From: Arsenophonus sp052171895
GTDB taxonomy: Bacteria > Pseudomonadota > Gammaproteobacteria > Enterobacterales > Enterobacteriaceae
NCBI GenBank assembly: GCA_052171895.1
Contig: JBQMRN010000003.1
Location: forward strand, 204,360-268,359
DNA length: 64,000 nucleotides
Direction of reading: 5' to 3'
In this document: piece after piece, positions 52,445-63,110 of the stretch
How the letters are laid out: each line of letters begins with the position of its first letter
How positions within the stretch are numbered: position 1 is the first letter of the stretch
Program-made: the position numbers and the translations under genes
The notes under the pieces: generated by a model
Seen by the model: only the letters and a program-made list of their open reading frames with translations
What the model was told of the DNA's origin: nothing
Database searches by the model: none

Positions 52445-53789
52445 TCATTATTGAGCCAGATGCCTAATTTCTTTCTATGCCAAATAGCATTTTCTAACTC
52501 TCTAACCCATTTATTTTCAAATAAATAACGTAATTCAGATTTATATAAATTGTGGCCAAAAGCTTCAGATAGATCCTATAAGGATTGTCCTTATTTTAAG
52601 ATAAAATTCCGGTTACTTCCGTAAGTACAGGAATATCGCAATGCAATTTCTTCTGGTAAACATGGGTAGTCTTTCCGTAATAGTTGGACATATAACCTGT
52701 CATGATCACAGCCTTCGATATCACCAGAAGGTGATGGTGCTTGTTTAGTCCAGGCTTTTTCGGCATTAGGGTAGTAATGAGCTAATTTATCTATCGTATT
52801 TTCTAGAAGTTTACAATATGTGTTTAATTTATCGCTGAAAATAGATACTAAAGGTGCTTTTCCTTATTCATCATGAATCTTGAATGTGTAATCACGTGTA
52901 ATAGTTTGAGGTGAATCAGATTTATCATCAGATGATAATGCACGTACTCAAAAGTAGTAACTCTAGACAATATCTTGCTATGATAACTATTTTTTAAAAT
53001 GATCGTTATAAACTTTTAACAGGTAATTGATTTCAATATTATCAATGTAAACATCTTTTGGATCACCTCAATATTCGACATCGCTAATACCGATAGTAAA
53101 AAACTTGTCCACCCAAGGAATAATAAAGACAATACGGTAATCTTCATTTTGTAGAATATAAGCTTGCTAGCCATCGTATAATTGGCTAACTATAATATAG
53201 TTGCCTTTAATTAGTCGGCTCTCTTAGGGAGATTTTATTCTAATTCTTTATCAAACAAAGATTTAACTCAAGCAAAAGTTGTGTTTACTAATCCTTTTGG
53301 ATGCAAAGTTTTTTTACTCGTACGTAAGTTCTTCTGTTTATAGGATCTAGAGTCCATTCTCACCCCAGGGCTCTTTTTTCCTTGGTACGACGAGTTCGGA
53401 CTTCACATTTACATTTGAGAATTTCTTGTGCATTGAAGACGACTAAATCTGCATCTCATATCCACCTAACAATATGAATATTCAAAATATTTTGTTAATT
53501 CTCTTTTTAAGACAGAGTCTTTAGTAAATTTTAATCTTTAAAACACATAAGGAAACAATATGAGGGAGGAGCAAGCTTAAGCAAAGCTTCACGCTCGGCA
53601 AGCGCTTCAGCTTCACTAACTAAACAAAATTTATAATGTTCTAAATAGCGCAATCTACCATAGATTAGTTTAGAACTAGTAAAAAAGTTGCGCTAGTAAG
53701 ATCTTGAGCTTTTAGTAGTAATACTGATAATCCTTGAACAGAATTAGGAATACCAAGAATCTAAGCACAATCAAATCTTTTGTTTCCAT
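52445..53789 (-). pseudogene. glpD: glpD remnant, aerobic glycerol-3-phosphate dehydrogenase
   Basis: Membrane-associated FAD enzyme that oxidises glycerol-3-phosphate to DHAP. The start is clear at 53789 (METKDLIV), but the next glycine-rich FAD motif is lost. ALAEREALLKLAPP-type residues, then DADLVVFNAQEIL, VFIIPW and GDPKDVYI pieces, and a good C-terminus (FGHNLYKSELRYLFENKWV, WHRKKLGIWLN) follow in order. Frames change many times and roughly 90 codons in the middle are deleted. With lost glpD the organism probably cannot grow on glycerol-3-phosphate aerobically. Confidence 0.85.
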
Positions 53790-54129
53790 GCATAACAAAA
53801 ATGTTCGATATTGCTCAAATATGTTCGTTCCAAATCATAAATTTAATCAAAATTAGATTTGAAATCTAACTATTATTAAGCAGAGAAAAAGCATTAAATT
53901 GATTCTATTTATCGTTTGCTACAAAATAGACCAAAGTATCAAACTAATTTAAAAAATAAATATTAATCTGGAGTGTGAATATCAAGCTTATAAAGAGTAT
54001 AACTACAGAATAGAGCACGAAATAAAAATCTTCTGTGATAGGCGGGCGAGCATTAGCATATTTCAAATGTTTATATTCTGATGCTCAATCATTTTGTGGA
54101 TGATTTGTGGAGATACTTTTTCAGTAAAA
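53790..54129. other. intergenic, nothing recognised
   Basis: AT-rich sequence upstream of the glpD remnant; no gene or repeat seen. Confidence 0.4.
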
Positions 54130-55555
54130 GATGTTATTAGCAAATCTAGTGGTATAACAGTTAGGCCACCTACTCTCTGATACTTCATAAATCTCTTCTC
54201 CATCCTTAAATTGGACATTATTTACCAGAAGCCTTAGCAGGTAAATCCCCCATATCCGGTTCTAACTTTTCTAAGCAAATACGAGAACACCTAAAATATC
54301 ACTGAAAGGATTATTTTTCTTGAATTACAGTTCTTTGCGCGTCGGCTTTCATAGTTTTACTCGCAAAAATCGATTCAATCAGAATTGTCCTTTTTAATTG
54401 ACGCCTAGTACTCTGACGGGAAGTCGTAAAATGCCAGCAGTTCTTCTCGATCTTTCTACAGCTTTTCATCGCTCAAGGAAAGGATATACCCTTCGCTAAA
54501 AATCGTGCCAACAAAATAGCAAAGGCTTTATTAGCAGCATCATCGATCTCTGCTCTAACTAGACCTCCCATAGCTCAGCCTTAACTTTCGGTTCCATGTT
54601 TTTTTGGAGTGACGCTAGCACATTAGCTGTTTTATGTAACTCAATAGCGTTTTATGCTGCGTGTTCAAGAATATCTTTGCCATTACACTACAAAAAACCA
54701 AGAGTACCATCTTCCGTAGCGCCTGGGAGTTATGGTTAAGCCACGCGTTTGCATGGCCATTGAGAACTTAAGCTCAGTGCGCTTTTAACTTTCGATAACC
54801 ATTTTGAGTGCAACTGGTTCCTTACATCTATGCTCAATGACGCTGATAATACTAGCAAGGAAAAGCTGATCATCTTGCCTAACAGGACTAATTATATGCC
54901 ATATGCCTAGAAATAAACGTAGCGCGTATCGCTAAATCACGCAAAACCACCATTGCTTGTGCTCTTCAAGCCATTACTGTTTTAGTCTCCTGATGCTAGT
55001 GGCAAAGAGAACTTGTTCTTTTTCACCAAGAAGCGTCCCATAGCTTCGTGAAAATTACCAGCTAAGGAGATGACCTCGCAGTGGGGTAAAACACACAGCC
55101 ATGGTAACAACTCTTTGATATTTTTGCATGCTTTAAATAAGGCGGTAGCAATGAGCTGTTAAAGCATATTCTATTGCCGCTACGACCTCCCACCTTGACC
55201 TTAAACATTTTAATTTCAATATCGTCAATACTAGTTTGTATAGTTCGCTGTGGTAAATAACCGTTACAAAAGACAGGAGGGCATGATGCCAGTCGAGAAG
55301 ACGAGGCTTAGCATATTATCGCAGCATGGCTATCAAGTTGAGGCTTAAAAGTGCTAGCTATCAGCTGTTTGTCACCATTACGGATGAGTTCATACAAGGG
55401 ATCACAGCTAATATCTAGTTTCGCGGATACCTCTACCTCTAGGATAAATTTTTCATAGCATATCATCTCTTTATTTTTGAAATCATTAACTAAATTAATT
55501 AGCAAGATACGCCAGCATCTCCGAAATCCCATACACTAAAAATGAGAATAATTTC
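54130..55555 (-). mobile_element. IS256-family element, decayed copy 8
   Basis: Bounded by GATGTTATTAGCAAATCTAG and the complement of GAAATTATTCTCATTTTTAG. Minus-strand transposase, heavily frameshifted. Confidence 0.85.
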
Positions 55556-55589
55556 AAGTGACATCAGTCACACCTTCATGAAATGTGAG

Positions 55590-57145
55590 ATTATGATGAG
55601 CGCCCAGCCAATAGATTTGATCTACGCACTGAAGGATTTTTAGCCAGTTATCTACATTTAGCCAATTATCTACATTTAAGGCTTATGCTAAATATAAAAA
55701 AGTATTATAGTGATTAATGGTATCAGCCTTAATACTGGTCTATCAACCAGTAATTTGATAGATAATCCTTCTGGCTTCATCTTTTTGGCTTAAGTAAACC
55801 CATTTCATTATTATTGACCTTTAAAACCCAGATTTCGCGTAGCAATACTAAGGAAAGTAGAATTGGTATGGAATTAGCATATTGATTCGAAGTCTTACTA
55901 GCTGAAGAGGTTAATCTCGATAATATTGATTTAATGCGTAGTTTTGGCTGGGGGTAATGGGGGGGGGGAGTAAAAACCATTATGATTTTATTGATCCTAA
56001 TTAGGATATGCTCATATAATACCGTAAGCAAGAATTTTATTTATTTCTTTTCCAGAAAAGACTAATGGCGAAGCAACACATATTATGCCAGATAATAGTC
56101 AGAGTTAATAAAGCAAAGTTAATAAAGCAAAATATGGCTTAAAACAAGTTAGCTTGAATGGAAAAGGTAAGAATTAATTGCTCAAGGTGCTAATATTCAA
56201 GTTATCTCACCAACTTCAATTAACTTAACCTTACTGGCTTATATTTTCAAAAAATAAGCAAAAGCTGCTCGATCTTACCATATATCTTAGCAGAAACTGT
56301 TGATTATGAACATAATCAGTCTAATACCCTAGTTATGGTGATCAATGTCACTCCATCATAAGATAGCATCCGAGCAATGAAGTTAACGCTAAATAATACG
56401 GAAGTAGCCAATAATAGCGATGCTTATCTTGCCACTTCATTAGTTAGAATAAAAACATCAAGCACTTTCCCGGTAGAGTAATTACTTTTAGTATTGATGT
56501 ATTCAAATCTAGTGGGTAACACTGTTTAATATGAATGGCAAGCCTGATAATAGCCTGAGGCTATAAACTGATAGTGAAGGTAAGGGGCTAATGTTAACAT
56601 TAAGAGTAAGGTCATTGGCAGTGTAACATTAAGGAAAGCAATGAAAATGGCAATAGAAATAGTATCCCTATTAGTTTTGCGCCAGATATCAGTATCAGCA
56701 CCACCAAAGTTAAAAGTTTCACATTAATTGATAATGAAACGAATAAAGCGGCTGATGGAATAAATCGATTTAGTTTCTGGGCATTAGTGACCAATCTAAT
56801 TCAATAATCCGGTACCCAATGTTAATGTTAATTGGTCACATAATAAAGGTAATACTGCAATCTTATCGGCAGAACAGAGCTAAACTGATAAGAATGGACG
56901 TGTGATGATTACTATGATCAGTAGTATTGTGGTAGATAATCCTAAGATTACTGACCATTATAATAATCCCAGTAACAAAATAGCGATGAATAAAGCAGTA
57001 AACTTTATTTACATTTTGCATACCTAGTAAGGTTGATAGCATTACCTTAAAAGATAGTAAGAGACAAATAGCCGATAATAAAAGCTTCTTTATCTTTACA
57101 TTTACCGCTCAATTAGTTGATGGTAACGATAATCTAATTAAGCAA
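55590..57145 (+). pseudogene. invasin/intimin-like adhesin remnant with Big-1 domains
   Basis: Remnant of an inverse autotransporter of the invasin/intimin type. The end of the beta-barrel is suggested by NLDNIDLMRSFGWG and by DFIDPN with YRKQEF, which matches the family's D-R-N-N-N-I-V-L-E-Y-R-K-Q motif. Bacterial Ig-like (Big-1) domains follow: VINVTPSQDNIRAMKLTLNN-type residues, NNPVPNVNVNWSHNKGNTA, SLRLYTDSEGK and FTFTAQLVDGNDN. Stops and frame changes separate these pieces. The barrel start and signal peptide are missing or unreadable. Such proteins anchor in the outer membrane and bind host cells. Confidence 0.75.
55642..55677. repeat. 18-bp tandem duplication
   Basis: AGCCAGTTATCTACATTT is followed by AGCCAATTATCTACATTT; differs by one base between units. 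Confidence 0.75.
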
Positions 57146-57480
57146 AAAGGTGATAGGAGGTGAGATATTAAAACAGGAAACGTGCGATAGATATAGATCT
57201 ATCTAGGACAAATCAAGTGATTAAGTTACATATAATAAGCCAGGAATTATCATTTAAATTGACCGATTATTAAAATCATAACCACTGCCTGAGTTAGGAT
57301 ATAAAGCTAAATATTGCTACTTATTAGTATTAATAGGAGAATTTTAATGAGCAATTAAGAATGATAGACAGGATAGTGTAGAGTATTCAGAAAATTTAAA
57401 GAAAGAAGAGATTAATCATAGTCGAAAGGGGGGTGTTAGAAATTTTATGTCATTCCAGTAATATCTCAAAAGAAGGATTG
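57145..57480 (+). repeat. long inverted repeat, left arm
   Basis: About 330 bases that reappear, diverged, as the reverse complement at 59275-59645. Shared stretches include GTGATTAAGTTA, TTATTAAAATCATA and GACAGGATAGTGTA. They may be the tail of the adhesin gene plus a downstream gene whose product starts MSN or MTNKNNRQDSV; I do not recognise it. Confidence 0.6.
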
Positions 57481-57544
57481 ATACAATAGATGCCTTCCTA
57501 ATTCTTCTATTTCAATGCAGCACTAAAAGTGCTTTAATCTGCTC

Positions 57545-57788
57545 AGAGCCTTACAAAAAAAGATGGAATTTTAACACTGCTAATCAAAGACTTAACAAAA
57601 GCAACATTAGCCGGCAAACTCGATACCCATCTTGCTCAAGAGATTGATTCGAATCAGCGAAACGGCAAGACATTACAAAAAAAGCATTAAGGGCACAAGA
57701 GACTGGTAATTTTGAGCTTGAGGACACACCGCGATCTCAACGATACTTTTGAGCCGCAACTGCTAAAAAACGGCTATGATATTGGCAA
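57545..57788 (+). mobile_element. second IS256-type transposase, 5' part
   Basis: A different IS256-family transposase from the nine-copy type. Pieces LIKDLTKATLAGKLDTHLAQ, NSRNGKT-like residues and DTPRDLNDTFEPQLLK are typical of the N-terminal region. It is interrupted at about 57789 by an IS1595 element and resumes at 58816. Confidence 0.75.
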
Positions 57789-58815
57789 CAGTTGTTGCTA
57801 GAAATCCCTTATCCTATATGAAGGATTTTAGCTACAGAGGTTACCATGAAAAAGCAAATAGTCATACAGATCAAAGAGACTCTTTCCTCACTCCCTACCA
57901 ACATAAAGCTCTGCATCTTATTAGTTAGCTCGGCGACAATTTGTCGGATGATGTTGATTCATGCATTGAAGCAACTCATTTCATTTTCCTACCTATATTG
58001 TTACAGTGAAGATATTATCTGCTGTGGAGATTCATAGGGTTACAGCGATATCGTTGAAAAATCCCCGATCGCAGAAAAACATTTAACAATCTTAGTAGAA
58101 GTCTTCTTGGAAAACTACATCACAAAGATAAATGATTTAGTTATCTCCTATGTATGTTGAATAGCTTGACTTTACTGGAGTAAGCGAAACAAACAGGAAT
58201 TGATTAAAAAACAGAGTTTTATATAGCGTCACTGCTTCCTTGCTTCATCAGCGACAGCCAACATAAATGCACTAAGTAGTATTTTAAAGTTGACGAAAAA
58301 TTTTTCCATGAAGCCTTTAAAGGGAAGCGTTATATCCCAGATAGGAAAGCTAGAAAAAGCGAAAAGGAGGAGATAAGGAGATAAAAGGAAAGAATGAATC
58401 GCGGTTTTAATCACTAGAGATCGATAGAGTCATCTGAATAATGAGATTCTTGAAGAGTTTAATGCAGAGTGTGTTAGCCGTTTTCTTGAGCCAATCATAG
58501 ATAACAGCTCCATCCTTTGCTCAGATGGAGCTAAATAGTATGAAAACCCTTTTTCAGTAAGCATGAAATTAGTCAGCATCGTTTAATAAAGTTGGATAAT
58601 CAGAGAGTTATTAGTAAGGAATTCCACATTCAAAATGTGAACACTATATCAGGCGATTAAAAGGATGCCTGAGTAAATTCTATGGTGTAGGCTCGTTTAT
58701 TTACCGAATTTCTGGCCTGGAGAAGATTGTTTTAAAACACAATAATTAAAATACAGACATGACTACAAATTACTCTGCAAGCAAACCAATAACCTTTGTT
58801 AATATACCCATTATT
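57787..58815 (+). mobile_element. IS1595-family element, decayed, inserted in IS256-type 2
   Basis: Matches 11957-13040. The 5' frame 57846-58037 starts MKKQIVIQIKET; VDEKFF, SILCSDGA and HIQNVN mark the catalytic region in later frames. Multiple stops. Confidence 0.83.
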
Positions 58816-59260
58816 TACCCCAGATCTGCAACTTCATCAAATAGGTGGCCTCAAAGCACTATAAAGCCTTTATAGCTGACCTAAAGCCAAGTTAACCGCG
58901 CCCTGTGTGTGGTTTTTTGTGCGTGTATTAGAAAATCGGCGGCAGAAACGGCGCTATGGATGAGTTTTAAGCCAAATGATCTAGCAGTAGTATCTGATGG
59001 TTATCCAGTCATGCCGTCAAAAATAAAAAATCTGTCTAGGTACTTCCGCTATCCGACAAATATTTGCAAAGTGATCTACACCAGCAATACCATTGAATTA
59101 GTTCACCGGTAGTTATCCAAACTGAGGAAAATAAAAGGCTCGTTTCCTAACGAAAATAGTCTGTTGAAGTTGCTTTATCTGTGTTTGATGAACCAGAAAA
59201 GAAGTTGACAATGCCCATCCATAATTGAAATTTGATATTTTCTCAGTTAACCATTTATTT
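58816..59260 (+). mobile_element. second IS256-type transposase, 3' part
   Basis: Continues the transposase split at 57789: HQIGGLKALYKAFIADLK, LSRYFRYPTNICKVIYTSN with TIELVHR, then KLRKIKGSFPNENSLLKLLY and LMNQ, the conserved C-terminus of the family. Stops are present. Confidence 0.8.
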
Positions 59261-59274
59261 TAATTAGCGATTTA

Positions 59275-59645
59275 ATAACCTGATTAGGCTGTAATCTTTC
59301 TAGCGTAACATAGAATTATAAAGACTCCAATTTTGATTTTGATGATCCCATTCTCTCTTTGGATTTTCTGAATACTATACACTATCCTGTCTATTATTCT
59401 TATTGGTCATTGAAACCCTCCTCTTAATACTAATAATTAGTATAGTATTAAGCTTTGGATCCTAACTTAGGCAGAGGTATGATTTCAATAATCTCTTAAT
59501 TTGACTGATGATTCTTGTTTCAGTATGTATAACTTAATCACTCTAACTTCTCACAGATAGAGATCCAGTTTGTCTCAGGTAGATTCAGATCTATCATACA
59601 TTTCTGTTTAACTATCTCATGTCCTATCAGAATACCCATAAAAGA
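59275..59645 (-). repeat. long inverted repeat, right arm
   Basis: Reverse-complement counterpart of 57145-57480. Read on the minus strand it includes an ATG frame MTNKNNRQDSVYSEN. It lies between IS256-type 2 and the IS91 tail. Confidence 0.6.
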
Positions 59646-59950
59646 CCTGAGCACAGAAATTCGTACAAATGTATTCTATGTGGCAACAGGCTATTTTTTA
59701 CCAGTCCTAGGGGGTTAAACAGGTAATAAAATTCTTGTCAGAAAGAATGCATAAAATGAAGAAAAACGAGGGTTAGTAAGGTAAACCAAGGGTTAATCCC
59801 CCTAAAATTAGTGGATTAGGTTAAAAAAGCATATTGTTCAATAAAAATTGAATTTACAATAGAGAAATAAACCAATTCTATCTCCTTATTAGGAATAAGG
59901 GATGACTTTTGATCTTCAATTAAATAGGGGATTTAATTTCCTAATCATAA
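59646..59950 (+). mobile_element. IS91-family element, 3' tail
   Basis: Matches the last 300 bases of the IS91-type element (22225-22540): CGTACAAATGCATTCTATGT-like start, TGTCAGAAAGAATGCATAAA, and the ending GGGATGACTTTTGATCTTCA. No transposase part remains. It truncates trmH. Confidence 0.72.
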
Positions 59951-60019
59951 AAAAACCGTCAGATCAAGTTAGGACATAGCGATTATTTGACGAATGGGAA
60001 CATAACGTTTTGAGTTCAT
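59951..60019 (-). pseudogene. trmH: trmH stub
   Basis: Right after the spoT stop, minus strand, MNSKRYVPIRQIIAMS then LDLTVFL match the first two dozen residues of E. coli TrmH (tRNA Gm18 methyltransferase). An in-frame stop occurs after MS and the rest is replaced by an IS91 tail. Confidence 0.7.
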
Positions 60020-60022
60020 AAC

Positions 60023-62140
60023 TTAGTTCCGGTTACGACTTATACGTAAAACATCAGGCATGATACGAATTTTTTTCATAATATTAGCTAATTGAATGCG
60101 ATCCTTAGCGGTTAAGCGAATAAATGCACAATATACACGCCCATCTTTCTCTTCAGTATTCATACTTTGAATACTAGAATTTGCACTATTAATTGCTGCT
60201 GTTAAATTAGCTAATGCCCCTTGATGATTAATCATATCAACTTTTATTTCAGCAATAAAATTGTTATTAACGTCCTCATCCCACTCTACTTGCATAAACT
60301 TCTCTGGCTCTTTTTGATAGCCTCGAATATTACGGCAAGACTCATGGTGTATGACTAAACCTTTACCAGGGCTAATATGAGCGATAATAGGATCACCGTG
60401 AATAGGGCGACAACACTTAGCAAAAGTAATTAATACCCCATCTGCTCCTTTAATCGGTAGTTTACTACGGTTATCACTATTATCTGTAATAAGGTTATTT
60501 ATACTAGCATTACCTAATAAATTATGCGCTACAACAACACTTATAGTATTACCAAGACCAACTTCAGCAAGCAAATCATCAATTGAGTGAAGTTTCATTC
60601 TTGTTAGTTCTTTATTGATATTTTCTTGTGAGATATCGCCAAATTTTTTACCATTACCTAAAGCATGGTTTAGTAAGCAGCGACCTAAACTAATCGAATC
60701 TTCTCGTTTAAGATTTTTAAGTAATTGGCGTATTTTTGCTCTCGCTTTGGAACTAACAACGAAATTTAGCCATGCTGCGTTCGGCCTTGCCCCAGGTGCA
60801 GTAATAATTTCTATGGTTTGTCCGGTACTCAACGATTGAGATAAAGGATAAGGTTGACGATCTACGCGAGCTCCAACACAGGCATGACCTATATCGGTAT
60901 GAACAGCATAGGCGAAATCAACCGGGGTTGCACCAGTAGGTAATTCGATAATTCTACCTTCGGGGGTAAAAACATAAATTTCGTCAGGAAAAAGATCAGA
61001 TTTTACACTTTCGATGAATTCAAAAGAATTACCTACGCTTTGTTGTAGTTCCAGTAGGCTTTGCATCCAGCGTTGTGCTCTAATTTGAGTAGTTGTGCTA
61101 GATTTTCCTTGTTCTTTATATGCCCAATGAGCAGCGACACCCATTTCTGCCATTTGATCCATATCTTCTGTACGAATTTGTACTTCAATAGGTATGCCAT
61201 GTGGGCCAATCATTGAGGTATGTAAGGATTGATAGCCATTTGCTTTTGGGATCGCAATATAATCTTTCACACGTCCTGGCCGAGGATTATATAAACTATG
61301 TACCTGTCCAAGAACGCGGTAACATATATCAAGAGTCTTCACAATAATCCGAAATGCATAAATATCCATAATTGAATGGAACCGTTGCTCTTTCATGTAC
61401 ATTTTCCGGTATATTGAATAGAGATGTTTTTCTCGACCACATACACGGCAATGGATCTTGGCTTCCAATAATCGACCTTCAATTTCTGCCAATATTTTTT
61501 GTATCATCTCTTTTCGGTTACCACGAGCAGCTTTTACGACATCTTTAATAACTTGATAACGATTTGGATAGAGTGCTTCAAAGCCTAGCTCTTCCAATTC
61601 AGTTTTGAGATGATGAATACCAAGCCGATGTGCCAGCGGGCTATAAATTTCTAATGTTTCTTTTGCAATCCGGCGGCGCTTATCAGCACGAAGGGAACCT
61701 AAAGTACGCATATTGTGAGTTCGATCTGCTAGTTTGATTAAAATGACACGGATATCTTGCACCATGGCCATAATCATTTTGCAGAAATTTTCTGCTTGAG
61801 CTTCTTTTTTATCACGAAAGTTGAGTTTATCTAGTTTTGATACTCCTTCAACCAGACCAGCAACTGTTTTACCAAAAAGCTGTTTTATATCATGGAAAGT
61901 TGTCAGGGTATCCTCGATAATGTCGTGTAATAATGCGGCCATTAATGTTTCATGATCTAAACGCATTTCTGCTAAAATGCATGCTACCGCGACTGGATGA
62001 GTAATATAAGGTTGACCACTTGAACGGGTTTGGCCTTCATGTGCATCCCTGGCAACAAGATAAGCTTGTTTCAGTAACGAAATCTGCTCCTTTGGCAGAT
62101 AATCCTGAAGGATTTGATTGAGGCTTTCAAACAGATACAA
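60023..62140 (-). CDS. spoT: bifunctional (p)ppGpp synthetase/hydrolase SpoT
   Basis: Controls the alarmone (p)ppGpp; SpoT mainly hydrolyses it and makes some under starvation. The 705 residues compare with 702 in E. coli. In order: HD hydrolase domain (about 20-200, with LLHDIIEDT), synthetase domain (about 230-370, IMDIYAFRIIV, KDYIAIPKANGYQSLHTS, VEVQIRTEDM-type block), TGS domain (about 385-445, DEIYVFTPEGRIIELPTGAT), helical and zinc-finger-type region (FAKCCRPIHGDPI) and C-terminal ACT domain (HQGALANLTAAINSAN). All are intact. It follows rpoZ by 31 bases in the operon gmk-rpoZ-spoT. Retention points to a need for stringent control. Confidence 0.97.
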   Translation of the reverse strand: MYLFESLNQILQDYLPKEQISLLKQAYLVARDAHEGQTRSSGQPYITHPVAVACILAEMRLDHETLMAALLHDIIEDTLTTFHDIKQLFGKTVAGLVEGVSKLDKLNFRDKKEAQAENFCKMIMAMVQDIRVILIKLADRTHNMRTLGSLRADKRRRIAKETLEIYSPLAHRLGIHHLKTELEELGFEALYPNRYQVIKDVVKAARGNRKEMIQKILAEIEGRLLEAKIHCRVCGREKHLYSIYRKMYMKEQRFHSIMDIYAFRIIVKTLDICYRVLGQVHSLYNPRPGRVKDYIAIPKANGYQSLHTSMIGPHGIPIEVQIRTEDMDQMAEMGVAAHWAYKEQGKSSTTTQIRAQRWMQSLLELQQSVGNSFEFIESVKSDLFPDEIYVFTPEGRIIELPTGATPVDFAYAVHTDIGHACVGARVDRQPYPLSQSLSTGQTIEIITAPGARPNAAWLNFVVSSKARAKIRQLLKNLKREDSISLGRCLLNHALGNGKKFGDISQENINKELTRMKLHSIDDLLAEVGLGNTISVVVAHNLLGNASINNLITDNSDNRSKLPIKGADGVLITFAKCCRPIHGDPIIAHISPGKGLVIHHESCRNIRGYQKEPEKFMQVEWDEDVNNNFIAEIKVDMINHQGALANLTAAINSANSSIQSMNTEEKDGRVYCAFIRLTAKDRIQLANIMKKIRIMPDVLRISRNRN

Positions 62141-62171
62141 GGCAGCCCTACCTTTTTAGTTAACGACGACC

Positions 62172-62432
62172 TTAAGCAATACCGGACACTGCTTGCATTT
62201 TTACAGCTTCTTCTTGTTGTTCTTGACGTTCGCAAACATCAAGAATTTGAGCATTAATCAAGCCTGATTCTATTTCGCGAAGTGAAATAACAGTGACCTT
62301 ATCCTTTTCTTCTTTAACTAAAGGGCTTTTAGCACTAATTTGTAATTGACGCGCACGACGTGCCGCTACTAAAACCAAGTCGAAACGGTTACCAATTTTT
62401 TCTACCGCATCTTGAACTGTTATACGTGCCAT
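62172..62432 (-). CDS. rpoZ: RNA polymerase omega subunit
   Basis: Small subunit that helps assemble RNA polymerase and binds ppGpp. The start is the ATG at 62432 (MARITVQDAVEKIGNRFDLV), giving 86 residues against 91 in E. coli; the longer frame to 62462 adds a non-homologous MLFFYLWSHI. The conserved helix VAARRARQLQ is present. The C-terminus is shorter by the last few residues. Between gmk and spoT, as in E. coli. Confidence 0.96.
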   Translation of the reverse strand: MARITVQDAVEKIGNRFDLVLVAARRARQLQISAKSPLVKEEKDKVTVISLREIESGLINAQILDVCERQEQQEEAVKMQAVSGIA

Positions 62433-62483
62433 AATATGACTCCAAAGATAAAAAAATAACAAGATATAATACTGAACATTTAC

Positions 62484-63110
62484 TCAATCTTCCAATAATT
62501 TATTAATTAAAGCATTATGTCGCTGAATCTGACGTTCTAAACGTAGCCGATCAGAACGAATAATAGATTGTAAATCTCCTAATGCAGTATTGAAATTATC
62601 ATTAACAATAATGTAATCATATTCGTTATAATGTTTTATTTCAGCGACCGCTTGTGCCATCCGTTGATTAATTGTTTCTTCGCTATCTTGCCCGCGACCG
62701 CGTAAACGACGTAGTAACTCATTTTTAGAAGGCAGTAAGATAAAAATAGTACGAGCGGAGGGCATTTTTTGGCGGATTTGTTGTGCGCCTTGCCAATCGA
62801 TATCTAAAAATATATCAACCCCATTATTAATAATTTTTTTGATAAGTGTACGGGAAGTTCCATAATAATTTCCGAAAACGCAGGCATACTCAAGAAAATC
62901 ATTATCCTCAATCATTTGCTGAAATTTACTTTCACTAATAAAATAGTAATCTTCACCATTTTTTTCACCAGGGCGTATCGCTCTACTGGTATGCGAAATA
63001 GAAACTTGTGTGTCATATAAAGGCTGAGTTTTTAATAAAGCCTGAATAAGACTTGATTTGCCTGCACCACTTGGGGCAGACACAATATATAACATTCCTT
63101 CTTGGATCAT
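62484..63110 (-). CDS. gmk: guanylate kinase
   Basis: Phosphorylates GMP to GDP. 208 residues (E. coli 207). P-loop SAPSGAGKSSLIQALLKT at about 11-28, the GMP-binding SHTSRAIRPGEKNGEDYYF block, VFGNYYGTSR and DIDWQGAQQIRQKMP are all intact. First gene of the operon gmk-rpoZ-spoT. Upstream is 550 bases of AT-rich DNA that must contain the promoter. Confidence 0.97.
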   Translation of the reverse strand: MIQEGMLYIVSAPSGAGKSSLIQALLKTQPLYDTQVSISHTSRAIRPGEKNGEDYYFISESKFQQMIEDNDFLEYACVFGNYYGTSRTLIKKIINNGVDIFLDIDWQGAQQIRQKMPSARTIFILLPSKNELLRRLRGRGQDSEETINQRMAQAVAEIKHYNEYDYIIVNDNFNTALGDLQSIIRSDRLRLERQIQRHNALINKLLED

